Part shown: piece after piece, positions 1 to 10,307 of the stretch
Numbering within the stretch: position 1 is the first letter of the stretch
Layout: the number at the start of each line of letters is the position of its first letter
Assembly: GCA_029532625.1 (NCBI GenBank)
Contig: JARFXM010000009.1
Coordinates: forward strand, 3,038,001-3,102,000
Reading direction: 5' to 3'
DNA from: Lomentospora prolificans
Taxonomy: Eukaryota > Ascomycota > Sordariomycetes > Microascales > Microascaceae
Length of the DNA stretch: 64,000 nt
Notes under the pieces: model-generated
The model's database searches: none
Seen by the model: only the letters and a program-made list of their open reading frames with translations
Told to the model about the DNA's origin: nothing
Program-made: the position numbers and the translations under genes

Positions 1-1255
1 GCTTTTTGTTTTCTCCGGCAAGCCGTAATATCTCCTCATCGAATAAGATTTGGACTTTCCCACTCGAATCTGATGTGAGGGCCCCCAAAACGACTACGAC
101 ATCGGACGATAGTGCCGTTGCCCTCGCACGCCTTATACCCTCCCGTTCAACGTGCCCGATAACCGCCGCCTCCCTAGGCAGACTTGATCCTTCGCCACGA
201 AACCCAGCGGTATCTGCGAAGGAGCAGAGGTAACCCCTCATGTCTAGGCTGACCTCGACAATGTCCCGAGTCGTGCCAGCTTCTGGCGAAACAATGGATG
301 CCTCCTTTCCGACAATATGATTCATAAGCGAGCTTTTGCCTACATTGGGCGGACCTAGAAGGGCGATTCGGATGCCGCTGCGGAGAAGTTGACTCTTTTG
401 ACAACCCTGGTCGTGAAGGCGGATGCTGTGTAACATCTCCGTTACCAACCTGGTGACGTTGGTTAAAAGCTCAGAGGGCGACTCATCGAAATGCTGGTCC
501 TCGGAAAAGTCGATAAGCGCTTCAATCTCACCCCGAGCAAGCAGAAGCTGCTCTCTCCAGGACTCGTATCTCTGGCTAAGAACCTGGGAGTTGCCCCTCT
601 CTGCGGCGCGGCGCTGTTGTTCGGTCTCCGCAGCGAGCGTATCTCCGAGTGCGTCGATCTGTGTGAGATCCAATCTATCGTTTAGGAAGGCACGCTTCGT
701 GAACTCTCCCGGCTCCGCATATCGGATTCGCCCTGTGTCGGTTGGAGCAAGTGGAATTGCAGAAAGTATGGATTTGACAGTGGCACGCCCACCATGGACG
801 TGTAGCTCTAATATGTCCTCACCCGTGGCCGTACGGGGCCCAGGGAAGTAGAGAATGAGCGCGCTCGAGTCTAGCACGTTCGCCGTTTGCTCGGTAGGGT
901 GCACCAGGGTCCGTACGGCCGCCCGTCGTGGTTCCGGTAAAGGCTTTCTGGGACATAAAGCACGATAAATATCTGCAGCTGCTGGCCCTGATATTCGCAC
1001 CACGGATATTGCTGCCCGCCCCGGGGCGGATGAGAGGGCGTATATGGTATCTTCTCCGGATGAGGACGTGCCGGAGATGATGGCGGATGTATGCGCTTGT
1101 CTTATATTCTGGGCTCTCAGAAGCGGACCCCCTAGAGAATTATTGTCGCTCCATTTTCTCTGGGAATGTAGTAGTCGACACCAGACCACTCGCGTCCTCT
1201 GAGGCGGAAGAGGATGGATGAGACGCCTCCATGTCCTGCCCACCAAGAATCTCAT
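1..1255 (-). CDS. MSS1: mitochondrial tRNA modification GTPase, MSS1/MnmE family (3'-truncated)
   Basis: The frame is open from ATG at 1255 to the left edge, giving 418 residues with no intron and no stop; the C-terminus lies outside the window. The first 20 residues are rich in Arg and lack acidic residues, as in a mitochondrial presequence. The TrmE N-domain follows, with SAPGRAAISVVRISGP near residue 60 and the hallmark EFTKRAFLNDRLDLTQ further on. G-domain motifs are visible around residue 300: GPPNVGKSS (P-loop), AGTTRD (G2) and DTAGF (G3). NKxD and the C-terminal CxGK motif should be in the missing part. Members of the family, with MTO1, install the wobble-uridine 5-carboxymethylaminomethyl group on mitochondrial tRNAs. 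The gene is divergent from MAK16 across a 483-nt spacer. Assignment is by motif and is secure at family level. Confidence 0.93.
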   Translation of the reverse strand, partial: MRFLVGRTWRRLIHPLPPQRTRVVWCRLLHSQRKWSDNNSLGGPLLRAQNIRQAHTSAIISGTSSSGEDTIYALSSAPGRAAISVVRISGPAAADIYRALCPRKPLPEPRRAAVRTLVHPTEQTANVLDSSALILYFPGPRTATGEDILELHVHGGRATVKSILSAIPLAPTDTGRIRYAEPGEFTKRAFLNDRLDLTQIDALGDTLAAETEQQRRAAERGNSQVLSQRYESWREQLLLARGEIEALIDFSEDQHFDESPSELLTNVTRLVTEMLHSIRLHDQGCQKSQLLRSGIRIALLGPPNVGKSSLMNHIVGKEASIVSPEAGTTRDIVEVSLDMRGYLCSFADTAGFRGEGSSLPREAAVIGHVEREGIRRARATALSSDVVVVLGALTSDSSGKVQILFDEEILRLAGENKK

Positions 1256-1738
1256 TCCGTTCACTTACTCCATACAGTCTCGAAATGCGTGGGTATCGGG
1301 GTCTAAAGCATTTAAATAATGTATGAATGTCTGTTTATGTGACGCTCATGGATTCAAATTTCACTCCATCAAGTGCAGCCTCAATTCAGCATGACCACGC
1401 GCGGACCTTGCAATCATCCTCCAATTTCTGCCTCTATAATAATTGGCGACTGGAGCTGCCGTGGCTGGCTCTAGCGCTTGGGCCAGTTGAGCCTCTCGAG
1501 TTGGAATAAAGTTCTCCAGTGTCTATCCGGCTGATCCTCGGGTGCCGATAAGCCAAAATGTCAAGGATCCCTCGATTTTCTGATTTTTTTTTTTTGGGCG
1601 GTGTCTCGTCTCTGTGGCTCGTACAGAAGAAAACAAAAAATTTCTGGACCAGACACCCCGCCAACGCAAATCTCAACCCAGAGACGACTTCTTTCCTCCC
1701 CAGTCGAAGAGAGCCGATACTCTTCGACATCAATCACA
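1256..1738. promoter_or_regulatory. divergent intergenic region MSS1/MAK16
   Basis: This 483-nt spacer separates the two divergent starts and must hold both promoters. The MAK16-proximal half has a T-run (about 1584-1597) and pyrimidine-rich stretches. I see no gene here; short frames around 1327-1509 and 1558-1734 have no recognisable content. Confidence 0.5.
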
Positions 1739-2761
1739 ATGGCTTCAGACGAAATTGTCTGGCAGGTCATCAACCAGCAATTCTGCTCTTTCAAATTGAA
1801 GTAAGATCACGCAGTCATTCTCTTTCAAATGCCCCTGTACGCATGCTAACCCAACACTAGAACCGACAAGAAGCAAACCTTCTGCCGCAATGAGTACAAC
1901 GTTACCGGCCTTTGCAATAGGCAATCTTGCCCATTGGCAAACTCTCGCTATGCCACCGTTCGGCAACATCCCGAGAAGGAAACGGTTTACCTCTACATCA
2001 AGACCATCGAGCGAGCCCATATGCCCTCGAAGCTGTGGCAAAAAATAAAGTTGTCCAACAACTACCAGAAGGCCCTCGAGCAAATCGATCAGCAACTCAT
2101 ATATTGGCCTAAATTCCTCATTCACAAATGCAAACAGCGCCTCACTCGCCTGATCCAGGTGCAGATTCGGTCGCGGAGGATAGCCGCCGAGCAGGAGCGG
2201 CTTGGTGAGAGGCTAGTCCCCAAGTTGGCACCCAAGATTCGAAACCGTGAGGCCGCAAGAGAGCGGAAGGCCGAGTCGGCGGCTAGGCTGGAGAGAACAA
2301 TTGAACGTGAACTTCTCAAGAGGCTACGTTCAGGTAACTACGGCGAACAACCCCTCAATGTCAGTGAGACTATCTGGAAGAAGGTGCTCAACGCTATGGA
2401 ACGTGAGGGCGAGGCCGAGCGGGACGAGGACATGGATTCTGGCATCGATTCTGACGAGGAGGCCAACTCCGAGGCTGAGGATGATCTCGAGAAGCTTGTC
2501 GAGTATGTCTCTGACATTGGTGAGAGTGAGGAGGAGCTTGAGGATCTGGAGGACTGGCTCGAGAGCGACGTGGAAGACGATGATGAGGACGAAGATGAAG
2601 AAGAGGATAGCGAAGGCAGCGACGACTCGGATGCAGACACGGCCGATGCTAAGAAGCGGAAGCGAACCAAGGCGGCGAAGAAGCAGAACGTCAAGAGGGC
2701 AAAGGTGGATGTCAAGTTCAACAAGCCCGCAAAAGAGCTGGACGCTCCCCTGGAATGGTAG
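1739..2761 (+). CDS. MAK16: ribosome biogenesis protein Mak16
   Basis: Two exons, 1739-1800 and 1861-2761, encode 320 residues. The 60-nt intron (GTAAGA...CTAG, branch-like GCTAAC) splits the Lys codon of FKLKTDKKQTFC. The N-terminus MASDEIVWQVINQQ, the Cys-containing NEYNVTGLCNRQSCPLANS and the segment SKLWQKIKLSNNYQ are strongly conserved in Mak16, a nuclear factor for 60S pre-ribosome assembly and 27S pre-rRNA processing. After residue ~190 there is a long Asp/Glu-rich tract, then a Lys/Arg-rich tail (KKRKRTKAAKKQ) that looks like a nucleolar localisation signal. Length matches the family (about 300 residues in yeast). The start is supported by the conserved N-terminus, which is only complete when the intron is removed. 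Confidence 0.95.
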
Positions 2762-3666
2762 AAGAGGTTACGAGGTTCCTCGGCAGGCGATATATATATA
2801 TACATGTTAGTGGTAGTTGCCGAGGCACTGATAACAACAGCCGTGGCGGACGTTGTATTCAATCACGATACGCGACGGATTTTAATCTAACACACACGCA
2901 GTGCAGCCTAGTTCGCTAGCAACAAAATTGTCTGAGCGGAAACTGCGAAGGGTGTATTTACGTTTGGTGCCCTACGGGAGCGCTAGATTGCGATGCTCAG
3001 GAAAGCAGGAAAGCAACCCTGGGGCTTTGCTGTACTGCAGAGCTATTAATCTAATGATACCACGGCGTTCGACTTGCATGAACTCGGTGTTGGAAAAGAA
3101 GAAACACCTTTCCCCCATCAAGACGATAAATTGTGGTCGTACTTGCCATGGTGTAGACCTCCTCTTCGCCACATCCTACAAATTGATCAATGATGCATTG
3201 TGGATGGCCCTCATACAAGTAGTTTAGTATCAGCTGTTGCGAGATTGACCAGGGCAATGTTGCGAAGATCTGGTCCGTCACAGCGGGCAGACTTGTCTCG
3301 GGGCTGTGGGCGGGCGGTAGTTTACAGTGTTCGAATAAATGACACTGTGATTCTAGGTGCATTCCAGTCTCCATCGTCACAACCCAAGCGACCTTCGCCT
3401 CTGTAACTTGAAACGCTCACTAGGTTTTCCACCGCGCCCCCCCCCCCCCAATAGCTCCGGCCGATCAGTGAATTTACCTCGATCCAGACAGGAAGCAAAT
3501 ACTTAAAGGACACCGGATCCAAAATTTGCGCTTCGTTCGACTCTACTTTCTCCCTCCTCAGCACATTTTTGTTTTCGTCCCGCCGACCGCCGTTGCGTCG
3601 CCTGCAACGTGCCCCACATCTCACTTCGAAGCGGCGGTTAGAGCGTCTTACGAGATCTTTATCACC
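2762..3666. other. intergenic region MAK16-MSO1-like
   Basis: This 905-nt spacer holds the MAK16 3' region, including a (TA)n stretch at 2789-2804, and the promoter and leader of the next gene. A C-run (about 3437-3450) lies 220 nt upstream of its ATG. A pyrimidine-rich leader occupies 3540-3660. I see no convincing gene. Confidence 0.45.
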
Positions 3667-4560
3667 ATGGCGTCGTGGTACTCGAAGCTCCTCACGACCA
3701 CGACGTCACAGATATCGAACCTACAGAGCAAGTTGCTGCAAAGCGAGAACGATGGCGATACCGAAGACGACACGCACGTGTGCCGGGTACTAAGAGCATA
3801 CTATACCGAGCAAGGGAAGCCTTTCCCCGGTTGGTTACCACCCGATCCGAAAGCCCCTCCACCCGTGGCACCAACATATTCGCAGCCCCAGGTCGGGTCG
3901 AAATATGGAAGGATGTCACCTCAGCAGTCCACGGGGCCGACAAATGCTGGCCCTGCTCCCACCGGTCTCAGTTCGCTGTGGGGAGATAGTAGGGGGAGGG
4001 GCGGGGCGGGTCCTGGTCAGCAGCAGCAAGCTGGACAGACTCAGTCCCTGAGAGGAGGCGGTAATAACAATTGGGCCAGCAGCAATGCGCAATCAAGGCT
4101 GCCGAGCCAACGAGGCGGCGGTGGTTACCAACAAAATAGCCCGTTCTCGCGAGATCCCAGTAATAGCACGCCTCCGGCGTCGAGCGGCTCTGGAGGGGCC
4201 TCAGCACAGGATAAGCTCAAGCAACGACTATGGGGAGGTGGTGCTAGGACCACCAGCCCATCGTCTGGGACGGGAGGGCCATTCCAGCCGCCGGGACGCG
4301 GGGGCGGTGGAGGAGGGTATTCGTCGTCTAATAGAGGGGGGGATTCCGGGGATTATGAGAGCCGGTTTGCGCCGGGAGGCATGTATGACACCTCGTCGGG
4401 CCGAAGCGGGAGCGATAAGCCGTTCATGGCGGCGAATTCACCGTGGGCCTCGAACGAGGATGAGTTTTCCGGAGGCGGCAGATCGAATCGTGCCGGCGGG
4501 CTCCCTAGTGGACCGCGGAGGGGAGTGGGAGGCTTGCCGACCGGGCCACGGATGAGGTAA
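3667..4560 (+). CDS. Mso1-like Sec1-binding protein
   Basis: A single exon encodes 297 residues. Residues 1-55 match the Sec1-binding region of fungal Mso1 proteins, including a stretch with DTEDDTHVCRVLRAYYTE followed by KPFPGWLPPDP. In yeast, Mso1 binds Sec1 and the Rab Sec4 at sites of exocytosis and assists SNARE assembly at the plasma membrane. The remaining ~240 residues are low-complexity and disordered, rich in Gly, Ser, Asn, Gln and Pro, with several RGG/GGG clusters and SLWGD/RLWGG motifs. The end is basic (GPRRGVGGLPTGPRMR). I chose the ATG at 3667 because the conserved block starts immediately after it; the frame is open upstream but the extra residues look like translated leader. 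Function is inferred from the N-terminal block only. Confidence 0.8.
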   Translation: MASWYSKLLTTTTSQISNLQSKLLQSENDGDTEDDTHVCRVLRAYYTEQGKPFPGWLPPDPKAPPPVAPTYSQPQVGSKYGRMSPQQSTGPTNAGPAPTGLSSLWGDSRGRGGAGPGQQQQAGQTQSLRGGGNNNWASSNAQSRLPSQRGGGGYQQNSPFSRDPSNSTPPASSGSGGASAQDKLKQRLWGGGARTTSPSSGTGGPFQPPGRGGGGGGYSSSNRGGDSGDYESRFAPGGMYDTSSGRSGSDKPFMAANSPWASNEDEFSGGGRSNRAGGLPSGPRRGVGGLPTGPRMR

Positions 4561-5421
4561 CGGCGTTTAGATAGGATCATAATGCACGTCGATTCTTTGT
4601 AGCTCTCGAACTCACCGAGCCTCCGCGTATACTGCACAGCTATGTAATGTGCCCGAGAACCATAGCCCTCAAAGCCAGTTTGCGGGAAGACCAGCCACGA
4701 AGTCGGTTAATTCTTTTCCAGAGTGTACGCTCGGGCGATACCAAACCCACTATTGGGGCCTCCAAAGCAAAATCCGCTAATTGGTACCCAGCTTCTGAAG
4801 TGGCAAAAGAGCTTCGCCTCGAGACTGCGAGCTTGGCGTCACAATGTCGGTGCCTAAGCGGACCTGCGTGGCTCCCTATAAACGTATCTGACACCGATAT
4901 CGTAGAAGCGGCTGTTTCGTCGACAAGCTTGCAGATATGTCTCCAGTTTTGGGGTTTTCGTCCCATCTCTCCCATGGGTCTCTCGAACTCGGCGAACGAT
5001 TTATCAGTGCGTGGACTCTGGGGAATACGTGTGGATACGCAAGTGCATGACGTGGATATAACGAAGAAATGTACACGTACATATTATTTAACCAGATTTA
5101 ACCAGCCATTTCATGTACCTTTACATTTGGTCGCTGCCCCTCCAAGACACACATACAGTCGCCCAGATCGGCACATGGAGGGGCCACAAGCTGACCCCGT
5201 CATCCGGGGTTGCGACACTCACATGCCACTCCAGCTTCCCTTCCTCTCTTCTTCCTTCGCCTGTATTACACGCTGTCTCGCCTTTGTCAGTCCTGGATTA
5301 GCCGCCGATGTACGTACGTATTTTCTAGGCTCCCGCTTTTTTGTCATTTTCCTCTTTGTATGTATGGCGGGCTTGCTAGCTTCCCTGCTATAACTCCCGT
5401 CGCCTCCCCGCTCTGGGCGAT
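4561..5421. other. intergenic region upstream of the GYP7-type gene
   Basis: The 861-nt spacer contains the 3' region of the Mso1-like gene and the promoter of the Rab GAP gene. Pyrimidine-rich sequence at 5225-5400 precedes the ATG at 5422, as is common in fungal leaders. A 248-codon frame crosses it (4647-5393) but has no recognisable protein content, and I do not call it. Confidence 0.4.
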
Positions 5422-8082
5422 ATGTCTGCTGGCCAACCGCACAACCAACCTCCCTCCCCATCGGCTAGCTTCTACGCCATGAGTGACGACGAAGAAGGAG
5501 ACTACAGCACCATTACCCATACCGAGTCCGGTAGAGGGGTTAAGCTGCTATACTCCAAAAGCAAAGTAGGCACCAAAACCGTTTCCACCCCCGCATGGTA
5601 GCTGCCATTGCGTCATACGATTTCCTCCAGCTGTGCTAACGCATCATAAGGTGTATATTCATCCTACTCCGTCCGCAAAGGATAACATTCCCGGCTATAT
5701 CGCCCTTCTGCAACAAAAGCCTCCGACGGGTGACCGGCCGTCCTCTTCCTCGTCACTCGGCCCTCCTGCAACGTCCTCCGATCTTCTTCTTGCTTGGGTT
5801 CCGGAATCCTCTCTAGGCGATGCAGCGAGTATCTACGTCAAGGTCGACCTCTGCGAGGGCGATTCGCCTCCGAAACAGTCCTACCTAGTCCCTCCTCCTC
5901 CTACCGTTACAACCCATAGCGATGTGCTTGGCCACTATGCCTTTGCCATACCTGTGAGCGCTATTTTCTCCCTTCTCGTTCGCCCTCCGAGCTTGGGTTG
6001 GTGGTTCGGCTCCGTCATCATCAACTCCCGGGCTGGGGACAGTTTCCCTGCTCTGTTTTTCCATGACAGTGAGTGTGAAAGCACTATACTACAGAAGAAG
6101 AAGCGTGCTAGGGATAACTTTGATCCCTTTGGTGAAAATGGAGAGATGTTTTGGGGTGGTGATGAAGTCTTGAGATGGCTAAAGAGATACGTGCGGATTG
6201 AGCGTTCAACAGGGGAACCAAATGTGTACCTCATCGAACCATCCAAGGAGGACGCCGAGTCTTTCGCTTTCAAGACTGCATCGAGCCCGTCTCAGATCGG
6301 AAGGCAAGATTCCTCGTCGGCCATTCGAGGACGAGGTCCTGGTATGCCCACTCCGGGTTCAAGCTCGATGAATGATGCCAAAATGGATCCGTTTATGAAG
6401 TTTGTAAAAGAGACTGGGTGGAACATCATGGAGAAATTCTCCAGAGTCACCACGTTTACTCGAAGAGCGGCACAGGACGTCCTAGAAAACCCCAACGTGC
6501 CTCCTCAAGTCAAGAGGCTGCTCCAGAACCGGGAAGTACAGACTCTACAGGATGAATTCGATAGCGCCAGGCTCTACCTGGCTCGCTGGGCCATGGGCAT
6601 CGCAGAGCAGAGTGAACGCGATAGACGACAGCGAATCTGGACCGCCCAGGATGTCATGGAGCTCGAAGATACTGACGTGGGTGAATTTGAGCTTGTAGAT
6701 GGGGCCAGCATGATGTCCCTCGAGGAGAGGCGGAAGCCTGTGACAGCGAAAGAGTGGAAAGGCTTCTTTGATCCCGTTACCGGTCGCCTTTCGGTTACAA
6801 TTGACGAGGTCAAGGAGAGAGTGTTCCACGGGGGCTTGGATCCCGATGACGGCGTGCGCAGGGAAGCCTGGCCCTTCCTGCTCGGGGTCTACGAATGGTA
6901 CTCTACCGCCGAAGAGAGAAAGGTTCACGTCGCGTCCTTGAGAGACGAGTATTACAGACTAAAGTGTTCTTGGTGGGAGAGGCTTGATGGGTTGGGCGGT
7001 GAGAGTGAAACAGGAGAGTGGTGGCGTGAGCAAAGGAGTAGGATCGGTGAGTCGATCCGGCAGTCACGTACGCCTCGTCCGTTAGATCTAACCTTAGCTA
7101 CAGAGAAAGATGTCCATAGGACCGACCGGAACGTCTCGCTATTCCAAGGAGAAGACGTGCCGCACCCAGATCCCAAGTCGCCTTTCGCAGATGTTGGGAC
7201 GAATGTTCATCTTGAGCAGCTCAAGGAGATGCTCCTTACCTACAACGAATATAACCGAGATCTAGGCTACGTGCAGGGCATGTCTGATCTCCTCGCGCCA
7301 ATCTATGCCGTTATACAGGACGATGCCATTGCCTTCTGGGGTTTCCAAAAGTTCATGGAACGTATGGAGCGCAACTTCTTGCGAGACCAATCCGGCATGC
7401 GTGCACAGCTCCTAGCACTCGACCAGCTTGTCCTGTTCATGGACCCCAAGCTCCACGCTCACCTCCAGTCAACCGACAGCACCAACTTCTTCTTCTTCTT
7501 TCGCATGCTTTTGGTGTGGTACAAGCGCGAGTTTAAGTGGCTAGATGTCCTCCATCTATGGGAGGTTTTCTGGACCGATTACCTTACCAGCAGTTTCCAC
7601 CTGTTCGTCGCGCTTGCCATTCTAGAGAAGCATCGTGATATTATCATGACTCACCTCAAAGCCTTTGACGAGGTTCTCAAATATGGTATGATGCAACAGA
7701 CCCAATTTACGGCCTAAAATCAAGCTAATAGTGTATAGTGAACGAGTTATCCAACACGATGGACCTCGACTCAACTCTCATCCGCGCTGAGCAACTCTTC
7801 CGTCGCTTCAAACGATTAGTGGAGACAATCGACAAGACGCACAGCCTACCTCTTCCCCGACCACAGCCTCAAAACCACCGTACATCGTCGTCTGTTAGCT
7901 CCACAACATCTGAGCAAATTCCAACGCCGGCATCCTCTATTGGACCGTCATCTCCTCGACGAGATACAGGAAAAGGACCGGAGCTCACACCCCCTACTGA
8001 ACGAGTCATCACTCCCGAGCTCCGGAAATTACTGAGCCGGAAGATTGAGCTTGTTCCTAAGAAGAAGGGCGTTCCTAAGTGA
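5422..8082 (+). CDS. GYP7: Rab GTPase-activating protein, Gyp7 type (TBC domain)
   Basis: Three exons, 5422-5565, 5651-7685 and 7739-8082, encode 840 residues. The introns are 85 and 53 nt. The first joins VKLLYSKSK to VYIHPTPSAKDNIPG, a conserved N-terminal block of Gyp7 proteins; the second joins DEVLKY to VNELSN. The TBC domain spans about 440-720: GGLDPDDGVRREAW opens it, TEKDVHRTDR near 536 carries the catalytic Arg finger, and YVQGMSDLL near 587 carries the Gln finger. Yeast Gyp7 stimulates GTP hydrolysis by Ypt7 in vacuole/endosome traffic. The tail is Ser/Pro-rich and ends with a basic VPKKKGVPK. A second in-frame ATG at 5479 could also be the start. The gene converges on the HET-domain gene. 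Confidence 0.93.
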
Positions 8083-8405
8083 GCAAGTAAATTTTCGTCC
8101 GAGCGGGAGGAGACCCGCTTTGTTCTCAAATGCATTCATTAACGTGCTGGATAATGGAAAACGGCAATATTTTGTATTCTGATTAGGCGTTATCTTTTTT
8201 CTAAGTCAAGATCATAATATGTATCAACAGTCCCATCCATCGAATGGTGTTCAAGCGGGCATTACTTTATCAAGTCAGATACACTCGAATTTCTATGTGT
8301 ACAAGCGAAAATAACGATGTGGCTATAGTCCTTTCATCACATTCTCGAATCATGCAAGGCAGGGGCCTCTCACTGCCCTGTCTGTGCGGTTAAAAATCAC
8401 CGCGC
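8083..8405. terminator. convergent 3' regions of GYP7-type and HET genes
   Basis: This 323-nt spacer lies between two convergent genes and must contain both polyadenylation regions. AT-rich sequence at 8160-8230 (with AATATTTTG and ATAATATG) is a plausible 3'-end signal. No gene is visible. Confidence 0.4.
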
Positions 8406-10307
8406 CTAACGTATATCGAAAGGAGACTCCAAACGTTTGGCTAACTTTACGCCACCTGGGTCCAACGGTAGGGCAGAAACTGACAGTCTAGGGGTACCCC
8501 TTCCATCGCCGTTCGAAGAAATGGAAGCGCAGACTAGTGAATCTCCCACGTGCGCCTCCGCAGGAAACCTCGCCCACAATAATCTCTCCGCCCTCTTCGG
8601 GTTGCAACAGAACTCTTCAATAAAAGAAAGCAGCGGCGCCGTCGTGCAATCGACAACGCGGGCCGTGACGCCGGTGACCAAAATTTCCTTGGAGCGGGAC
8701 AGCACGGGGTCATACTCGAGAATGACGACGAAGCGGCGACGATCGGGGCTGGAGGCGATTTTGGAGCCGGATTCCTCATAGCGGAGAAAGATGGAGACGG
8801 GGCAAGCCACGTCGGGGGATGCGCCGAAGGACATGAAGCCGCCAGTGGCGTGGGAGTAGCGGGCCGGGGGGAAGATCTCTACCAGGCGGAAGGGGAGGGC
8901 GGCGTTGCTGGGGGTGAAGAGCACGTCGAGGGAGGTGGGTACTTGCGCTGCCGGTATCTTTAAGGGACCGGAGAGCTCGCTCTTTAGATAGACGGTCCGT
9001 TTGCCCGCCACCAGCATCCGGGCGCGGCAGTTCCTCCCTACGCGGACCGGTCTCGCGCCAGACAGTCGGTACAAGGTTGTCATTCCGGCTACGGGATCGA
9101 GGTGTTCCCGGTAAGTGCCAGTTGGTAGGAGGATGGTGTCATTGACGTTCCTTTCGTCTATGACCTCGCGCCAGACAATGAAGAACTCGCAGAGGAAAAG
9201 GGCCCGTTTGGATTTCAAACTTGCTAAATCGGTGCGCAGCTCGAAGCCGCGCGGGCTGTCCACAAAGTTGTCGTTCAGCGGCTCTATTGTGGGATTCCGG
9301 CGAAGGGTGCGGCAGCCGGCGAACTCGTCCAGAGAAATGGCAAAGATGCGCCTGCCATCGCCCATGATAGTGGCGTCGTACCCCCACAGGAAGATTGTTG
9401 TGTCTGCGGTCTGCTTGAGGATTTTCCGCTGCAAGCGCGTGAATGCGTTCTGAGGGCCCTCGCCGTAAAGTACGGACATGGAGATGTTGAAGAGGCCCAT
9501 GAGGCAGTAGGCGGTGTCTTCCTTGCGGGTTGTGGTTCGGTATGCCGCCCATGACAGTTTCTTGGCCACACATGGCGTAGAGATATAATCGGCGCCTTCG
9601 ATATACGTAAAGTCAATCCCGGTAATCTCGGACAAGAGGAGAGAATCAGGAAAGATAAAGTTCCAGGTCCGGTCGAACCAAATCCTCGCCGTCGGCGCGA
9701 GCAACTCGATCAAGGTCCAACCGCGTGTGAACCACCAGCTCCGCCTAAATACCGAGTCGCGATCCGCGATAGAATCGTCGGCGGGGACGTCCGAGAGGTA
9801 GATGAAGCAGATGACGGACTCTTTGAACATCCTGTGCGCCGCTATCACGGCCTCGGAGACTTCGGCGCTACTCGATCTGTCTACACAGCAGGTGTCGATC
9901 CAGAAATACCCGATTTGGCTGACGCGTGCGTGCTCGGCGATCTTGAGGATTTTCTGATACCCGTGGCGGGCGCGGAGTTGTCTTGCCGCAATTTGCTCCT
10001 CGTTGGCCGTCTCTTCGGCATCTGTGTATTCTGGGCATTCCTCCTCCTGAGGCAGCGAAGATGAAGCTCCGCCTGCCGGCTGCTGGTCATTGAGGGGCGG
10101 CGGGTCAACGTCCTTGCCTTTCTTTGACTCCGCGTGGATGGATGGCGGTTTGCCAGACTCATATAAGCGGTGATATTCTTGCAGCCAAATCATGTCCTTG
10201 TATAGTATCTCATCGTCTCCCCATGTATGTGATAGGATCGCGTACGATGGTATGTTCCCATATTCGAACTCGTGAAACTCGAGCGTGTAAGAGTTGATAA
10301 GCCTCAT
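8406..10307 (-). CDS. HET-domain heterokaryon-incompatibility-like protein
   Basis: A single exon encodes 633 residues. The start MRLINSYTLEF followed by YAILSHTWGDDE is the classic opening of a fungal HET domain. The second and third blocks are present as GYFWIDTCCVDRSSSAE with an AHRMF segment (about 165-185), and RSWWFTRGWTLIELLAP (about 212-228). HET domains (distant TIR relatives) drive cell-death reactions after fusion of unlike hyphae when paired with a sensor or partner. The region after residue ~330 has no domain I recognise: no NACHT, ankyrin or WD40 repeats. A 65-residue Glu/Pro-rich insertion lies between the first and second HET blocks. Many fungal genomes carry dozens of such genes and most have no known role in incompatibility, so only the domain call is firm. 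Confidence 0.9.
   Translation of the reverse strand: MRLINSYTLEFHEFEYGNIPSYAILSHTWGDDEILYKDMIWLQEYHRLYESGKPPSIHAESKKGKDVDPPPLNDQQPAGGASSSLPQEEECPEYTDAEETANEEQIAARQLRARHGYQKILKIAEHARVSQIGYFWIDTCCVDRSSSAEVSEAVIAAHRMFKESVICFIYLSDVPADDSIADRDSVFRRSWWFTRGWTLIELLAPTARIWFDRTWNFIFPDSLLLSEITGIDFTYIEGADYISTPCVAKKLSWAAYRTTTRKEDTAYCLMGLFNISMSVLYGEGPQNAFTRLQRKILKQTADTTIFLWGYDATIMGDGRRIFAISLDEFAGCRTLRRNPTIEPLNDNFVDSPRGFELRTDLASLKSKRALFLCEFFIVWREVIDERNVNDTILLPTGTYREHLDPVAGMTTLYRLSGARPVRVGRNCRARMLVAGKRTVYLKSELSGPLKIPAAQVPTSLDVLFTPSNAALPFRLVEIFPPARYSHATGGFMSFGASPDVACPVSIFLRYEESGSKIASSPDRRRFVVILEYDPVLSRSKEILVTGVTARVVDCTTAPLLSFIEEFCCNPKRAERLLWARFPAEAHVGDSLVCASISSNGDGRGTPRLSVSALPLDPGGVKLAKRLESPFDIR

Noticed and set aside
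3051..3380. 109-codon minus-strand frame between MAK16 and the Mso1-like gene
   Set aside because: No recognised motif and no intron-exon continuation could be built.
4647..5393. 248-codon plus-strand frame between the Mso1-like and GYP7 genes
   Set aside because: No conserved motif, no plausible start context and mixed codon use; it overlaps promoter and leader sequence.
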